DNA from: an uncultured bacterium
Lineage (GTDB): Bacteria > Cyanobacteriota > Vampirovibrionia > Gastranaerophilales > Gastranaerophilaceae
Assembly: GCA_902777855.1 (NCBI GenBank)
Contig: CACYVN010000002.1
Coordinates: forward strand, 1 to 64,000
DNA: 64,000 nucleotides
Direction: 5' to 3'
Shown here: positions 27,820 to 37,202 of the stretch, piece by piece
Layout of the letters: every line of letters begins with the position of its first letter
Numbering within the stretch: the first letter of the stretch is position 1
The notes under the pieces: generated by a model
Databases searched by the model: none
Told to the model about the DNA's origin: nothing
Seen by the model: the letters and a program-made list of their open reading frames with translations, nothing else
Made by a program: the position numbers and the translations under genes

Positions 27820-28614
27820 CTAAAAATTCATATATTCTAAAAGTTTTAAATTATTATTTTCTTGTTTAAATATATAAACATACAAATTATTTATATTATG
27901 TTTATCCAAAAACTCCTTTAATGTAGCCAATTTTTCATCATTATTTAACACAATGGCGAGATACAAATTTATTGTTTTTTCCGATTTTTGATAAAAAATT
28001 TTGTTTCTTTGTAATGTTTCTAAACCATATTTTATCAAACGCAAACTTTCACTACCTTTAAAAAAGTATTTTACTTCCAATATACCTATAAAAGATTTTG
28101 TTTCATAAATTCCATCAGGATAAATACATGAATCATTTGTAATTATTTTTCTATTTGGTTCAAATATTAAATTTTCGTTTAATACAAACCAGTTGATAAC
28201 ATCTTTTTCAGATTTATTATAATCCTGCACAATATCATTTACTTTAATTTTTATCGTATCAGAATCGTTGCTAACTTGTTTTATTTCTTCAATCCTTTCT
28301 GAATAAACATTATCATCATCAATATTATTACGTTTTTTGTTACTATATTTACCATTTTTTGCTTTTGATAGTTCATTTATCTTTGTGAGTAGGTTATCAT
28401 CTATAATTTTAAATTTTATTGCTATATATACTATTAGCAACATATAGCATAGTTCTGCCTTTGAAACAAAAGTCAAGAATATTATTAAAATAATTCCTAA
28501 AGATTGAACCAGTTTATTATTTTCAAATTTAGGGATCAAATTAACTATCAACACAATAATTAAAGTTAAAATAAAACAAATTAAATTTATTGTACTATTA
28601 TTAAATAATTCCAT
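27820..28614 (-). CDS. Membrane-anchored protein with PD-(D/E)XK nuclease-like domain
   Basis: Predicted 264 aa. The N-terminal third has about three hydrophobic helices (residues 10-70). A charged linker follows, then a C-terminal domain with YPDGIYE, about 10 residues, and GILEVKYF. The Asp...Glu-x-Lys spacing after an earlier Glu (EKDVINWF) fits the PD-(D/E)XK nuclease core; this is motif reading, not a proven homology. The start at 28614 (AAAGAGAA upstream) is preferred because the longer frame would overlap the lipoprotein gene. Very AT-rich. Follows the lipoprotein gene by 31 nt on the same strand. A defence or DNA-handling role is possible but unproven. Confidence 0.6.
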   Translation of the reverse strand: MELFNNSTINLICFILTLIIVLIVNLIPKFENNKLVQSLGIILIIFLTFVSKAELCYMLLIVYIAIKFKIIDDNLLTKINELSKAKNGKYSNKKRNNIDDDNVYSERIEEIKQVSNDSDTIKIKVNDIVQDYNKSEKDVINWFVLNENLIFEPNRKIITNDSCIYPDGIYETKSFIGILEVKYFFKGSESLRLIKYGLETLQRNKIFYQKSEKTINLYLAIVLNNDEKLATLKEFLDKHNINNLYVYIFKQENNNLKLLEYMNF

Positions 28615-28645
28615 ACAATTCTCTTTAAAAATTTCTTTATAGTTT

Positions 28646-29038
28646 TTATCTGCAAGAATAGTTATCACCGCAATATTTTGCGGCTTTAAGTAAACCCATA
28701 AAAAGTGCACTGTCTCCTGAAATATTGTCAATTAGCATTGGAGGCATAGTGTCATCTACAGCATAGCCACTTCGATAATACTTTGTTAAATATGTGTAAA
28801 CTATATACCTGACAACATCGAATTTAATATTATAAATGTTATACTCTGCCTTAGAATGTGTAGGTATCTGTTTAATTTTAAAGTATATAACATTAGGTGT
28901 ACAAGAACATTTGTAGGATGAGTTGTCAATATAACTAACACCGGATGGCTCATCTTTTAATTTTATCCATTCCGCAAATGTTTCCGTGCAAGATGACAAC
29001 ACTCCAAATATTAATAAAATTAAAGCAAATTTTTTCAT
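28646..29038 (-). CDS. Small lipoprotein or secreted protein (130 aa)
   Basis: Begins MKKFALILLIFGVLSSC, a signal peptide with lipobox LSSC; the alternative is cleavage after TFA. Mature part WIKLKDEPSGVSYIDNSSYK resembles the short W...YID proteins annotated surface-adhesin E-like, then a Cys-containing middle (KCSC) and a C-terminus with KYCGDNYSC. Four Cys in the mature part suggest disulfides. Start at 29038 is set by GGAG upstream. Cotranscribed with the nuclease-like gene and divergent from the XRE regulator. Function unknown. Confidence 0.65.
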   Translation of the reverse strand: MKKFALILLIFGVLSSCTETFAEWIKLKDEPSGVSYIDNSSYKCSCTPNVIYFKIKQIPTHSKAEYNIYNIKFDVVRYIVYTYLTKYYRSGYAVDDTMPPMLIDNISGDSALFMGLLKAAKYCGDNYSCR

Positions 29039-29199
29039 TTTTATATCTCCTAAATTAACTATCTCAACTTTGTGTGGCAATAATATCACAAATTTCATAT
29101 TTCGTCAATTACAACGAAAATTTTAAATAATTTATTTAGTTGTATTCACAGTATAGGTCTATGTGTATTTAAAGGAAAATATAATCAGGATAGGTAGTT

Positions 29200-29544
29200 A
29201 TGAACACAGAAAATAAACTTGGTAAAAAGATTAAAGAATTACGTAAAAAAATGTGTTACACGCAAGAAAAACTTGCAGAATTAGCAGATATTGACAGTAA
29301 ACATTTGTCAAAAATTGAAACCGGTGTTCATCTTCCTACATACAAAACTCTTAAAAAACTTTCTGAAATTTTAGATTTTAATCTTCATGATATGGATTCA
29401 ATTTCCAATAAAGAAAAAATGACTGACCATAACCCCTTGTATCAAAAATCATTAAAATTGCTAAATAGTGCCAAAAATGATAAAGAACTAAAAAATTACT
29501 ATAATGCCCTAAAATTTACCAATAAACTGATGCATAATAAATAA
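29200..29544 (+). CDS. XRE-family HTH transcriptional regulator (114 aa)
   Basis: Residues 8-65 form a helix-turn-helix of the Cro/C1 type: KIKELRKKMCYTQEKLAELA, then HLSKIETGVHLPTYKTLKKL. The C-terminal 45 residues are a Lys/Asn-rich helical tail. AGGATAGGT lies before the ATG. Divergent from the lipoprotein/nuclease-like pair, with about 160 bp between, so it is likely to regulate that pair (inference). Base composition matches the AT-rich island rather than neighbouring ffh. Confidence 0.85.
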   Translation: MNTENKLGKKIKELRKKMCYTQEKLAELADIDSKHLSKIETGVHLPTYKTLKKLSEILDFNLHDMDSISNKEKMTDHNPLYQKSLKLLNSAKNDKELKNYYNALKFTNKLMHNK

Positions 29545-29572
29545 CTGAAAATACAGTTCCATTTATATATTT

Positions 29573-29594
29573 GGTAGACTAAAGTCTACCCTAC
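29573..29594 (-). repeat. GTAG-headed REP-like palindrome
   Basis: On the minus strand GTAG-GG-TAGACT-TT-AGTCTACC. Identical core to 55015-55036. Confidence 0.75.
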
Positions 29595-29650
29595 AAACTT
29601 CGCAATCTTTCAGTATGACAATCCAAGGTTAATATTTTGCATCAAACAAC

Positions 29651-29718
29651 ACCCTCACCCGAATTTCTAAAACTCGTACCTCGTTTTGAAATTCAACCCT
29701 CTCCCACAAGGCGAGGGG
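29651..29718. repeat. CCCTC-edged dispersed repeat
   Basis: Runs from CCCTCACCCGAATTTC to GGCGAGGGG. Its reverse complement matches 54054-54124 at most positions, including GTACGAGTTTTAGAAAT. It fills the gap behind the XRE gene. Confidence 0.75.
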
Positions 29719-29746
29719 AATGAATACCATAATGCTCTTATTGCCT

Positions 29747-31132
29747 TTATTTAAACCTTCTCATCATATTCATGGCTTTAACCATAGCCTTTTTCTGACC
29801 GACTTTGCTGTTACCGAATCCGCCGAACATCTTTTGTAGTTTGCCCATACCGCCCATCATTTGACGCATCTGTTCAAACTGTTTTACATAAAGATTAATT
29901 GTGTGCATATCTATCCCGCAACCCTGCGAAATTCTGCGTTTACGGCTTGTATTCATAAGTTGGGGGTTATCTCTTTCCTCAGGTGTCATGCTTTGAATAA
30001 ACACTTCAATTCGTTTAAATTCTTCTTCACCTTTGTGCGAAATCAGCTCTCTGTCCTCTTTTTTAATATTCAGCCCCGGAATCATGCCTAAAATACTGTC
30101 CATCGAACCAAACATTTTCATCTGCTTTTGCATATTCAAAAAATCATTGTAAGAAAATTCGGCTTTCTGCATCTGCTCCTGTATTCTCAAAGCCTGTTTT
30201 TCATCAAAAACTTCCTGCGCACGTTCAACAAGAGAAACAATATCGCCCATTCCCAAAATACGGGTAGCCATTCTTTCGGGATAAAAGTTTTCAAGCGCAT
30301 TTAATTTTTCGCCCGTACCGGTCAATTTGATAGGTTTTCCCGTGCAATAAACAACAGATAATGCAGCACCCCCTCTTGAATCACCGTCTAATTTGGTCAA
30401 AACCAAACCTGTCAAGCCGATTAGGGCATCAAAGTTTTCTGCAACATTAACCGCTTCCTGCCCCGTCATTGAATCAATGACCAAAAGTTTTTCATTTGGC
30501 TTAAAAACTCTGTCAATAATGAGAAGTTCCGCCATCATTTCGGTATCAATTTGTAACCGACCAGCGGTATCAAGAATTAAAACATTAAAACCATTGTCTT
30601 TTGCGTAATTTAATGCGCTTTGGACAATATTTTGAACATCTTTGCTTTCAGGAATTGTAAACACTTCACAGCCAATTTCCTGACCTAAAGTCTGAAGTTG
30701 AGAAACAGCAGCAGGACGATAAACATCACACGCAACAAGCAGCGGATTTTTGCCTTCTTTTTTAAGTTTTATGGCAAGTTTTGCAGAAGATGTTGTTTTA
30801 CCCGAACCCTGCAAACCAAGCATCATAATAATTGACGGATGACCTGACAAATCAAGCGGTTTGAGTTCTTTACCCAAAAGTTCTACAAGTTCATCATTGA
30901 CGATTTTGACTAATTGCTGTCCGGGATTAACACCTGTTAAAACATTTTCGCCCTCAGCTTTATCTTTTATGGCTGAAATAAATGCTTTTACGACCCTCAA
31001 ATTCACATCGGCTTCAAGCAAGGCTCTGCGAATTTCTCTCAGGGCTTCCTGCATATTATCCTGAGTTAATTCGGCATTCCCTTGAGTTTTTGCTATTATA
31101 CTTTGTAATTTTTCGCTTAAATTATCAAACAT
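29747..31132 (-). CDS. ffh: Signal recognition particle protein Ffh (SRP54)
   Basis: A 461-aa SRP GTPase. The N domain (1-90) is followed by the G domain with GLQGSGKTTSSAKLA, DTAGRLQID, TKLDGDSRGGAAL and the C-terminal Met-rich M domain (MQKQMKMFGSMDSILGMIPG; RRISQGCGID, the SRP RNA-binding helix-turn-helix; MMGGMGKLQKMFGG). It delivers signal-bearing ribosomes to the membrane. AAGGG SD. A GTAG REP element sits right before the SD, in the gap to upstream dxr, and probably lies inside a dxr-ffh mRNA. Confidence 0.96.
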   Translation of the reverse strand: MFDNLSEKLQSIIAKTQGNAELTQDNMQEALREIRRALLEADVNLRVVKAFISAIKDKAEGENVLTGVNPGQQLVKIVNDELVELLGKELKPLDLSGHPSIIMMLGLQGSGKTTSSAKLAIKLKKEGKNPLLVACDVYRPAAVSQLQTLGQEIGCEVFTIPESKDVQNIVQSALNYAKDNGFNVLILDTAGRLQIDTEMMAELLIIDRVFKPNEKLLVIDSMTGQEAVNVAENFDALIGLTGLVLTKLDGDSRGGAALSVVYCTGKPIKLTGTGEKLNALENFYPERMATRILGMGDIVSLVERAQEVFDEKQALRIQEQMQKAEFSYNDFLNMQKQMKMFGSMDSILGMIPGLNIKKEDRELISHKGEEEFKRIEVFIQSMTPEERDNPQLMNTSRKRRISQGCGIDMHTINLYVKQFEQMRQMMGGMGKLQKMFGGFGNSKVGQKKAMVKAMNMMRRFK

Positions 31133-31147
31133 TTCTATATCCCTTTT

Positions 31148-31171
31148 GTCGGCATAGCAATGCCGACCTAC
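31148..31171 (-). repeat. GTAG REP-like palindrome overlapping the dxr stop codon
   Basis: Minus strand reads GTAG, then GTCGGCAT-TGCT-ATGCCGAC. The TAG of the GTAG head (31168-31170) is the stop codon of dxr, and the other end reaches the ffh SD. Confidence 0.8.
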
Positions 31172-32301
31172 TTAATTAATTCTTTTGTTTTAATTCTTAC
31201 TTCTCTATCAATTTCAAAAATTTCATCTATTGACGGTTTTTTGATAATGTTATGACTTTGTGTCATTTTATCCGTTATTTTATAAATATCCCCTAAACTA
31301 ATCTTCCCGTCAAGGAACGCAAAAACAGCTTCTTCGTTTGCTGCATTCATGCAAACCGTTGCACTTCCGCCGAGTTTTCCCATTTTATAAGCAAGATTTA
31401 ATGTCGGGAACTTATCAAAATCAGGTTTTTCAAAATCAAGCCGAGCAATTTCACTAAAACTAAAGCTTTTTGATTTTATTCCTTCAAAACGCTCAGGATA
31501 TGTAATTGCGTATTGAATAGGAATATGCATACTTGGCAGACCCAGCTGCGCTATGACGCTACCGTCTTTGTATTCAATAGCAGAATGTATAATGCTTTGC
31601 GGATGAATGACGACTTCAATATCATCATAATCCATCCCAAAAAGATGATGTGCCTCAATAATTTCCAAGCCTTTATTCATCAAAGTTGCACTGTCTATGG
31701 TAATTTTTTTACCCATATTCCATCGTGGATGAGAAAGTGCCTGTTCAACAGTTGCATTGTTCATTTCACAGATGCTTTTATTTAAAAACGGACCCCCGCT
31801 TGCAGTTATTATAAGTTTATCAACCTGCGAAATACTTTTTATACACTGATGAATAGCACAGTGTTCACTATCAACCGGAATAATATTTACTCCGTTTACT
31901 TTTGCCTTTTGCATAACAATATCACCCGCCATAACAAGAGTTTCCTTGTTTGCAAGTGCAATATCAATACCGTTTTCAATTGCTTTCAGAGTTGGTTTTA
32001 ACCCGATTTTTCCCGAAACAGCAACAAGAATTATATCATTTTCTTTGTTTGAACAAATTTGTTCTAAGCCTTCTTCTCCGTAAAGAGTTTTTACTCCGTC
32101 AATTTTAAAATTAGAATCGTTTGAACACGCATATTTTGGTTTAAATTTTTCGCATTGTTTTTTTAAAAGTTCTGTGTTGTTTCCTCCCGTAAGAGCAATA
32201 ATTTCAAACTTATCCGCTATTTTTTCTATAACTTCAAGCGCTTGAGTACCGATAGAACCTGTTGAACCGATTATACTTATTTTACGTTTCTTTGTATCCA
32301 T
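31168..32301 (-). CDS. dxr: 1-deoxy-D-xylulose 5-phosphate reductoisomerase
   Basis: A 377-aa NADPH-dependent enzyme, first committed step of the MEP isoprenoid pathway. The N-terminal NADPH loop STGSIGTQAL, LANKETLVMAG, the metal-binding PVDSEHCAIHQC, TASGGPF, the flexible loop region HPRWNMGKKITIDSATLMNKG and the C-terminal NAANEEAV are all present. The ATG lies 10 nt after TGtTATAAT with no SD, so the leader is at most a few nucleotides. The stop codon belongs to a REP-like element, so the last residues may be recent. Confidence 0.96.
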   Translation of the reverse strand: MDTKKRKISIIGSTGSIGTQALEVIEKIADKFEIIALTGGNNTELLKKQCEKFKPKYACSNDSNFKIDGVKTLYGEEGLEQICSNKENDIILVAVSGKIGLKPTLKAIENGIDIALANKETLVMAGDIVMQKAKVNGVNIIPVDSEHCAIHQCIKSISQVDKLIITASGGPFLNKSICEMNNATVEQALSHPRWNMGKKITIDSATLMNKGLEIIEAHHLFGMDYDDIEVVIHPQSIIHSAIEYKDGSVIAQLGLPSMHIPIQYAITYPERFEGIKSKSFSFSEIARLDFEKPDFDKFPTLNLAYKMGKLGGSATVCMNAANEEAVFAFLDGKISLGDIYKITDKMTQSHNIIKKPSIDEIFEIDREVRIKTKELIK

Positions 32302-32311
32302 ATTGTAAACA

Positions 32312-32320
32312 ATTATAACA
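32312..32320 (-). promoter_or_regulatory. Extended -10 promoter of dxr
   Basis: TGtTATAAT on the minus strand, 10 nt before the ATG. Predicted leader of about 3-4 nt. Confidence 0.55.
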
Positions 32321-32390
32321 TGTTAAAATTCATGCGCAAAAAAAATTTTTTTTATGTTTTATGAAGAAAAAAGCAAAAAGGAGCAAATAC

Positions 32391-32711
32391 ATGAATAGTG
32401 TATCTTTTCAAGGTAATTTAACTATAACCACCTGGAATAAAACTGTAAGTTCATTCAAAAACTATCCTACAACCGAAGCCCAGGACAAACTTATAAAAAG
32501 TATTGCAAAAGATATGGGAGAACCAGGGATTGTTCATCCCGTAAGCAAACGACAGGCAAATTTCCTTTATCGTCTGATTGAAAGATTTACAGGCAAAGAA
32601 ATTCCTAAAGTTAATACCGAAAAAGTCTTCTTTAATAATGGTGATCAGATTGTTTTCTCAGACAAAAATCCCGCTTTGTTTGATGGGGCAAGAATTGAAG
32701 TCAATTTTTAA
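32391..32711 (+). CDS. Small SFQG-motif protein (106 aa)
   Basis: N-terminus [15 protein letters not shown] has the Ser-Phe-x-Gly motif at residues 5-8. A helical middle with [15 protein letters not shown] and [17 protein letters not shown] follows, then a short beta-like C-terminus. No known family. Start at 32391 has AAGGAG; the upstream in-frame ATG at 32361 lacks one. The stop overlaps the stop of the convergent ABC ATPase gene through TTAA. Confidence 0.72.
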   Translation: MNSVSFQGNLTITTWNKTVSSFKNYPTTEAQDKLIKSIAKDMGEPGIVHPVSKRQANFLYRLIERFTGKEIPKVNTEKVFFNNGDQIVFSDKNPALFDGARIEVNF

Positions 32712-33706
32712 TAAATTCTTTCACCTGAATTTTTGTCAAATTTGTATAAATCACCTGAATTTATTGAAAGAGCGATTGTTTTGCCTATATTAAAATCGGA
32801 ACTTAACACCGCAGAACAACGTTTTTCACCAATATCAAAGTATGCAATTCTTTCGCTGCCAAGCATTTCTGATATATCAACATCAACAGTCAGTTTAATA
32901 TCACCGTCAGGTTTGACCATTTTTTCAGGGCGAATTCCGTACAAAATATTTTCGTCTAAACCTAAGTCTTTTCCGTCAATAAAATTCATCTGCGGAGAAC
33001 CGATAAACCCTGCAACAAAAGTATTTTTAGGGTTGTTATAGACTTCATCCGGGGTATCAATCTGAGCTACATTGCCGTTATTTAATACAACGATTCTGTC
33101 ACCCATGGTAAGTGCCTCTGTCTGATCGTGAGTTACATAAATAAAGGTCGTTTGTAATTTTTCGTGGAGCTTTTTAATTTCCGAACGCATTTGAACACGC
33201 AGTTTTGCATCAAGATTTGATAACGGTTCATCCATCAAAAATACTTTCGGATTTCTGACAATTGCACGACCAAGTGCAACTCTTTGTCTTTGACCGCCTG
33301 AAAGTTGTTTTGGCTTACGATCCAAGTATTCGGTTAAATTCAAAATCTCTGCAGCCTGTGCTACTTTTTTCTCAATTTCAGCTTTTGGTACTTTTCGCAT
33401 TTTCAGACCGAATGCAATATTTTCCTTTACCGTCATGTGAGGATATAGAGCATAACTCTGAAATACGAAGGCTATATCTCTGTCTTTTGGCGGAACATCA
33501 TTTACTTTTTTATCCCCGATAAAAATTTCGCCTTCTGTTATATTTTCTAATCCTGCTATCATTCGCAAAAGTGTCGATTTACCACATCCGGATGAACCGA
33601 CAAGAACAATAAATTCTTTGTCTTTAATTTCCAAATTTACATTATTTATTACGACTTTGTTGTTATCATAAGTCTTTTTGATATTTTTTAAAATTACGTT
33701 ACTCAT
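32708..33706 (-). CDS. ABC transporter ATPase, MalK/UgpC/MsmX-like
   Basis: A 332-aa sugar-importer-type ATPase. Walker [11 protein letters not shown]-loop [10 protein letters not shown], signature [14 protein letters not shown], Walker [13 protein letters not shown] and H-loop VTHDQ are intact. The C-terminal 100 residues are the TOBE-type regulatory domain with YGIRPEK. No permease or binding protein adjoins it, so it may be a shared ATPase such as MsmX, perhaps for the family-1 binding protein at 43607. Start at 33706 (AAGGAAG SD) overlaps the end of the degenerate kinase gene by 8 nt. Confidence 0.88.
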   Translation of the reverse strand: MSNVILKNIKKTYDNNKVVINNVNLEIKDKEFIVLVGSSGCGKSTLLRMIAGLENITEGEIFIGDKKVNDVPPKDRDIAFVFQSYALYPHMTVKENIAFGLKMRKVPKAEIEKKVAQAAEILNLTEYLDRKPKQLSGGQRQRVALGRAIVRNPKVFLMDEPLSNLDAKLRVQMRSEIKKLHEKLQTTFIYVTHDQTEALTMGDRIVVLNNGNVAQIDTPDEVYNNPKNTFVAGFIGSPQMNFIDGKDLGLDENILYGIRPEKMVKPDGDIKLTVDVDISEMLGSERIAYFDIGEKRCSAVLSSDFNIGKTIALSINSGDLYKFDKNSGERIY

Positions 33707-34790
33707 CTTCTTCCTTTTCAACAGGGATAATTATATTATACAAATTTCCGTTATCAGAACTTATATTAAACAAACCGTTTGCTCTTTTAATCAAAATACT
33801 TGCAGTTCCGAGTCTGAAACTTTTTACTATTTGCTTTCTGCCCTTTTCCAATTGCGCATAAGGGTTACATATATGACGTAAGTCTTCATTAGAAACAGTT
33901 GTACCTGTATCTTTAATTTTTATCTGCAAATAATTTTTTTCTTCTTCAAGCCCATAAGTTATTGATGTTTCGTCATCAGGGCTTAAAAGACTAATTTGAA
34001 TATTCCCTGAATCCGTTGCATTCAAAGACAGTTCAAAAATATTTAAAAAAGCTTTTCTTATTGCTTTCAAATCATTATAAACATTTCTTGATTCAATTCC
34101 GTCATAGGTAAAGTCAATATTAACCTTACTTTTATCAATATTTTTTTCATATTCTTTTAAAATATCTTTTATTTCATTTACAATATCGAATTTTCTGTAT
34201 TCGCTTTCATATTGGAGCGATTCAGCATAACTAAAATCAATAAATTTATCCGTAAATTCACCCAAGTCATTTGCATTTGACTGAATAATTTTAAGATATT
34301 TATCCTGTTTTTCTGTTATTTCTCCAGCTATACCGTCAACAAGCCCCTGGCAAAAACCCGTCATAGATGTAATAGGAGCTTTAAATTCATTTTTAAGTTT
34401 AAAAATCATTGCATTTTTTTCATTATTAAACTTTTCAATGCCGTCTTTTTCAAGGATATCACTGATAATTTTTGTATTATCTCTTATGCAGACACAGTAA
34501 TTTTTGTCAAATTTGGATGCTGTAAGTTCTATAAATTCATTAGGACTGCCATATTCAATAAGTACTGCTTTTTTATATTTAACCGACTGTCTTACTGCTT
34601 TCAGGCCATCCGTAAAAAGTTCATTTATTTTAATATTTTCTCTGATACCCAAATTATTTCGAGCCTGAAAATTTGCATCAATAACAAAGCCTTCAGAGTC
34701 AAGATATAAGAACATATCAGGCAAATTATCAAGAATTTTTTGAGATGACAGAAACAAATTAATATCTTTACTGAGTTGTTCAAAGTTCAT
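33699..34790 (-). CDS. Degenerate PAS histidine kinase (pseudokinase)
   Basis: A 363-aa cytoplasmic protein. PAS-like region ([15 protein letters not shown]...), then a HisKA dimerisation helix pair that aligns fully with active kinases except that the phosphoacceptor block SHELRTPL reads KNEFKAPI, with Asn at residue 134 instead of His. The HATPase domain is also degraded: G1 DxGxG reads DTGTTV and the G2 box reads RLGTASI. It is therefore probably unable to autophosphorylate. Its end overlaps the start of an ABC ATPase gene, implying coexpression. Start at 34790 taken because the longer frame is intergenic in character; the SD is weak. It might act as a ligand-dependent scaffold (inference). 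Confidence 0.75.
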   Translation of the reverse strand: MNFEQLSKDINLFLSSQKILDNLPDMFLYLDSEGFVIDANFQARNNLGIRENIKINELFTDGLKAVRQSVKYKKAVLIEYGSPNEFIELTASKFDKNYCVCIRDNTKIISDILEKDGIEKFNNEKNAMIFKLKNEFKAPITSMTGFCQGLVDGIAGEITEKQDKYLKIIQSNANDLGEFTDKFIDFSYAESLQYESEYRKFDIVNEIKDILKEYEKNIDKSKVNIDFTYDGIESRNVYNDLKAIRKAFLNIFELSLNATDSGNIQISLLSPDDETSITYGLEEEKNYLQIKIKDTGTTVSNEDLRHICNPYAQLEKGRKQIVKSFRLGTASILIKRANGLFNISSDNGNLYNIIIPVEKEEDE

Positions 34791-34956
34791 AATGTTGCAC
34801 TCAAACCCCTTTATAATATATAATGAATGATAGCACGAAATTAGTATTATGTAAATTTTTGTAATAATTTTGGGCATTAAGTAGCAAAAAAATCCGTGGA
34901 GATGGTTTATAAACAAAGATTGATACATGGATAGTTAAAGAAAAGCAGGTGATACT

Positions 34957-35286
34957 ATGAGAGAAATTGAGAACAACCTAAACAACGTAAATTTCAAAGG
35001 CATCCCACAAAAACCGGTGACTGAAGAAACTTCTGTCAAAGCAGATGCTCCTGTTGCTCAGACTGAGCAAAAAGAAATTAAAGATTTGAAAAATATGCCT
35101 GCTGCAGAACTTGGGAAATCACAGGTTGCATCAGATTCTGTTGAAACAGATCTGAAATTTTTACAAAAACATCCGCAACTTGTTGCAGAGTTAAACGAAG
35201 CAATGGATAAATATGCGCAAAACCACAGCGAAGAAGAGACATTGCAAATGTTTGAAAAAATGCATCAGGAATTTGCAACGAAGTAG
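34957..35286 (+). CDS. Small NFKG-motif protein (109 aa)
   Basis: N-terminus MREIENNLNNVNFKGIPQKP has Asn-rich residues and NFKG at 12-15, close to the SFG motif of other small proteins here. A Glu/Lys/Ala-rich low-complexity part follows, then a helical C-terminus (FLQKHPQLVAELNEAMDKY). No signal peptide. AGGTGAT before the ATG. Divergent from the pseudokinase gene. Function unknown. Confidence 0.7.
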   Translation: MREIENNLNNVNFKGIPQKPVTEETSVKADAPVAQTEQKEIKDLKNMPAAELGKSQVASDSVETDLKFLQKHPQLVAELNEAMDKYAQNHSEEETLQMFEKMHQEFATK

Positions 35287-35432
35287 GTTATAATCTGTAG
35301 CCGCTTGCGAATGTGTTGAAACATAAGAAACTGCGTATGTATTTAAAAATACTGTAGTTTTCTGTTGCTTGTTGCTCCGGGATAATGTATTGGGTAAAAT
35401 CGACAGGAGTACTTACCACCTGCATATACTTG

Positions 35433-36971
35433 TTATTTGACATCTAACTCCTTTAACTGATTTAATTTTGTATTAATTTTGTGCATATATTCTAAATTGT
35501 CTGTTTTTCTTGCATAGTTTTGTGCTTTGGTTAAAAGTTTGTATGCTTTGTCCATATTGTTAAATTCTACCATTATATCTGCTGCAGCTTCATAATTTTG
35601 AGCAGTTTTTAAAGGTGTTTCGCCCTGTGTATAATCCTGAACCGCCTGAGAAAATGATTTGAGTGCTTTTTCAGGCTCATCAAATTTCAGATGAGCTTTA
35701 CCTGTATTTGAAGATACAAATCCTTTGAGGTTATAATTATCTGTTTCGTTTGCAATATCCTGTGCGAGTCCGTAATAATCAAACGCTTCTTTTTCATACA
35801 TATCAGAGTAAATATTGCCCATTTTTGTAAGTGATGCACTCTGTGCAGGTAAGTTTTCCGCTTCTCCTGCGTGAGAAACAGCACTTGCATAATGATTAAG
35901 AGCCGGAGTAATCTGGCTTACATCATCATAAATTTGAGCCATTGAATAGAATGCTTTTGCTTTTACATTTTCATCGGTTGAAAGTTTTGTTGCCTGATGG
36001 TAACTTTTTAGTGCCTGAGGCAGATAATCGTGATTATCATAGATTTTCCCGACTTCAAAATAAATTTTACCTGAAGTTTCAGTATCTTCAATTTCGTTTG
36101 CTCTGTTCAATGCTTTTTCAAAAGTCTGAATTGCTTTTTCCGGATTTTGAGCATAAGCAAATTTCTTTGCCTGAATGAATAGTGATTTGAGTTGTTTATC
36201 CTGCGGAATTTTTACTGATGAATCACCTGCAACATTGATAGGAATAACTTTTGAGTTATTTTCTATTGTTGAAGTTGATTCCTGATTAGTTTCCTGTAAT
36301 TCTTCCTGGCGTTTTGTTCTGCTTGTCGAGCCATCAGGAAATTTTACCAAAAATCTTTCGTTGATATCATTTTCGTCATATTTGAAATTGATTTTTTGTA
36401 AAAACAGTGTATCAACCCAGTTTTCAACAACTTTTGAATCTTTGTTTAAAGTTTCTGAGATATGAGCATCAAGCAAAGAAGCGGCATTTTTAAGGTTTGA
36501 TTTAATCAATTTTACGTTTGGATCATCTTTTGTAACCTGTTTTTCGATTAAAGCAATATAACCGTCAACTTCTTCTGAAATACTCTCAGGTGTACCAATT
36601 GCAATAGCTGTATTTTTAAAATCTTTTAAAATCTGGGCAATATTAATTTGTGCATTACTAAAATCAGTATGATTTTCCTGTGCATTTTGAACATAAGAAG
36701 TCGTTTGTCCTTGAGCACGGTTTTTTTGTGAGTTAATATTTACATTTGAATATGCACTTGCAGCAAAAGATTGAGCATAATTAGGAACGTAAGCAGGTCT
36801 TTGTTCTTGTGTATATTGCAGACCTTTGCTTTTAGCATTAGGATTTGCACTTTCTTCACGCTGAGTATTGGTCGAAGCGGTCTGTTCATCCTGTGCCTTA
36901 CGCTTGACGTTACTTCTTGCATCCTGATTCACATAGGGTCTTTGATATATGTTGTTAAGACTCAATCCCAT
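35433..36971 (-). CDS. TPR-repeat protein (512 aa)
   Basis: The N-terminal 100 residues are Asn/Gln/Ser rich and disordered, containing PNYAQSFAASAY. About residues 100-190 are helical. From about 215 onward come at least six TPR units (AFYSMAQIYDDVSQITPALN; IYFEVGKIYDNHDYLPQALK). No signal peptide, so cytoplasmic or delivered by an unknown route. SD AGGCAGGTAG. Function unknown; TPRs imply protein-protein contacts. Confidence 0.78.
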   Translation of the reverse strand: MGLSLNNIYQRPYVNQDARSNVKRKAQDEQTASTNTQREESANPNAKSKGLQYTQEQRPAYVPNYAQSFAASAYSNVNINSQKNRAQGQTTSYVQNAQENHTDFSNAQINIAQILKDFKNTAIAIGTPESISEEVDGYIALIEKQVTKDDPNVKLIKSNLKNAASLLDAHISETLNKDSKVVENWVDTLFLQKINFKYDENDINERFLVKFPDGSTSRTKRQEELQETNQESTSTIENNSKVIPINVAGDSSVKIPQDKQLKSLFIQAKKFAYAQNPEKAIQTFEKALNRANEIEDTETSGKIYFEVGKIYDNHDYLPQALKSYHQATKLSTDENVKAKAFYSMAQIYDDVSQITPALNHYASAVSHAGEAENLPAQSASLTKMGNIYSDMYEKEAFDYYGLAQDIANETDNYNLKGFVSSNTGKAHLKFDEPEKALKSFSQAVQDYTQGETPLKTAQNYEAAADIMVEFNNMDKAYKLLTKAQNYARKTDNLEYMHKINTKLNQLKELDVK

Positions 36972-37139
36972 TAAAAAACTACCTGCCTCTACTTTATTGT
37001 CCGGTACTTTATTTGTACCATATTTGCCTTCTTATGTAGTCAATCATTTGTATGATTTTTTACATGTTTTATTTAAGGATTTTGGGGCAAATGTCAAGGT
37101 ATACAAAAAGTTATAAAGTATTTGGGGAGATAATAGCAA

Positions 37140-37191
37140 GTCGGTGTTACCACACCGACAATAAAAAGGTGTGAAATTATCACACCTTTTT
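37140..37191 (-). terminator. Terminator of DUF2207 gene, preceded by a palindrome
   Basis: 37163-37191: AAAAAGGTGTGA / TCACACCTTTTT stem. Next to it 37140-37159 is GTCGGTGT-TACC-ACACCGAC, similar in core to the REP-like elements. Confidence 0.8.
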
Positions 37192-37202
37192 TGCAAAATA
37201 TT

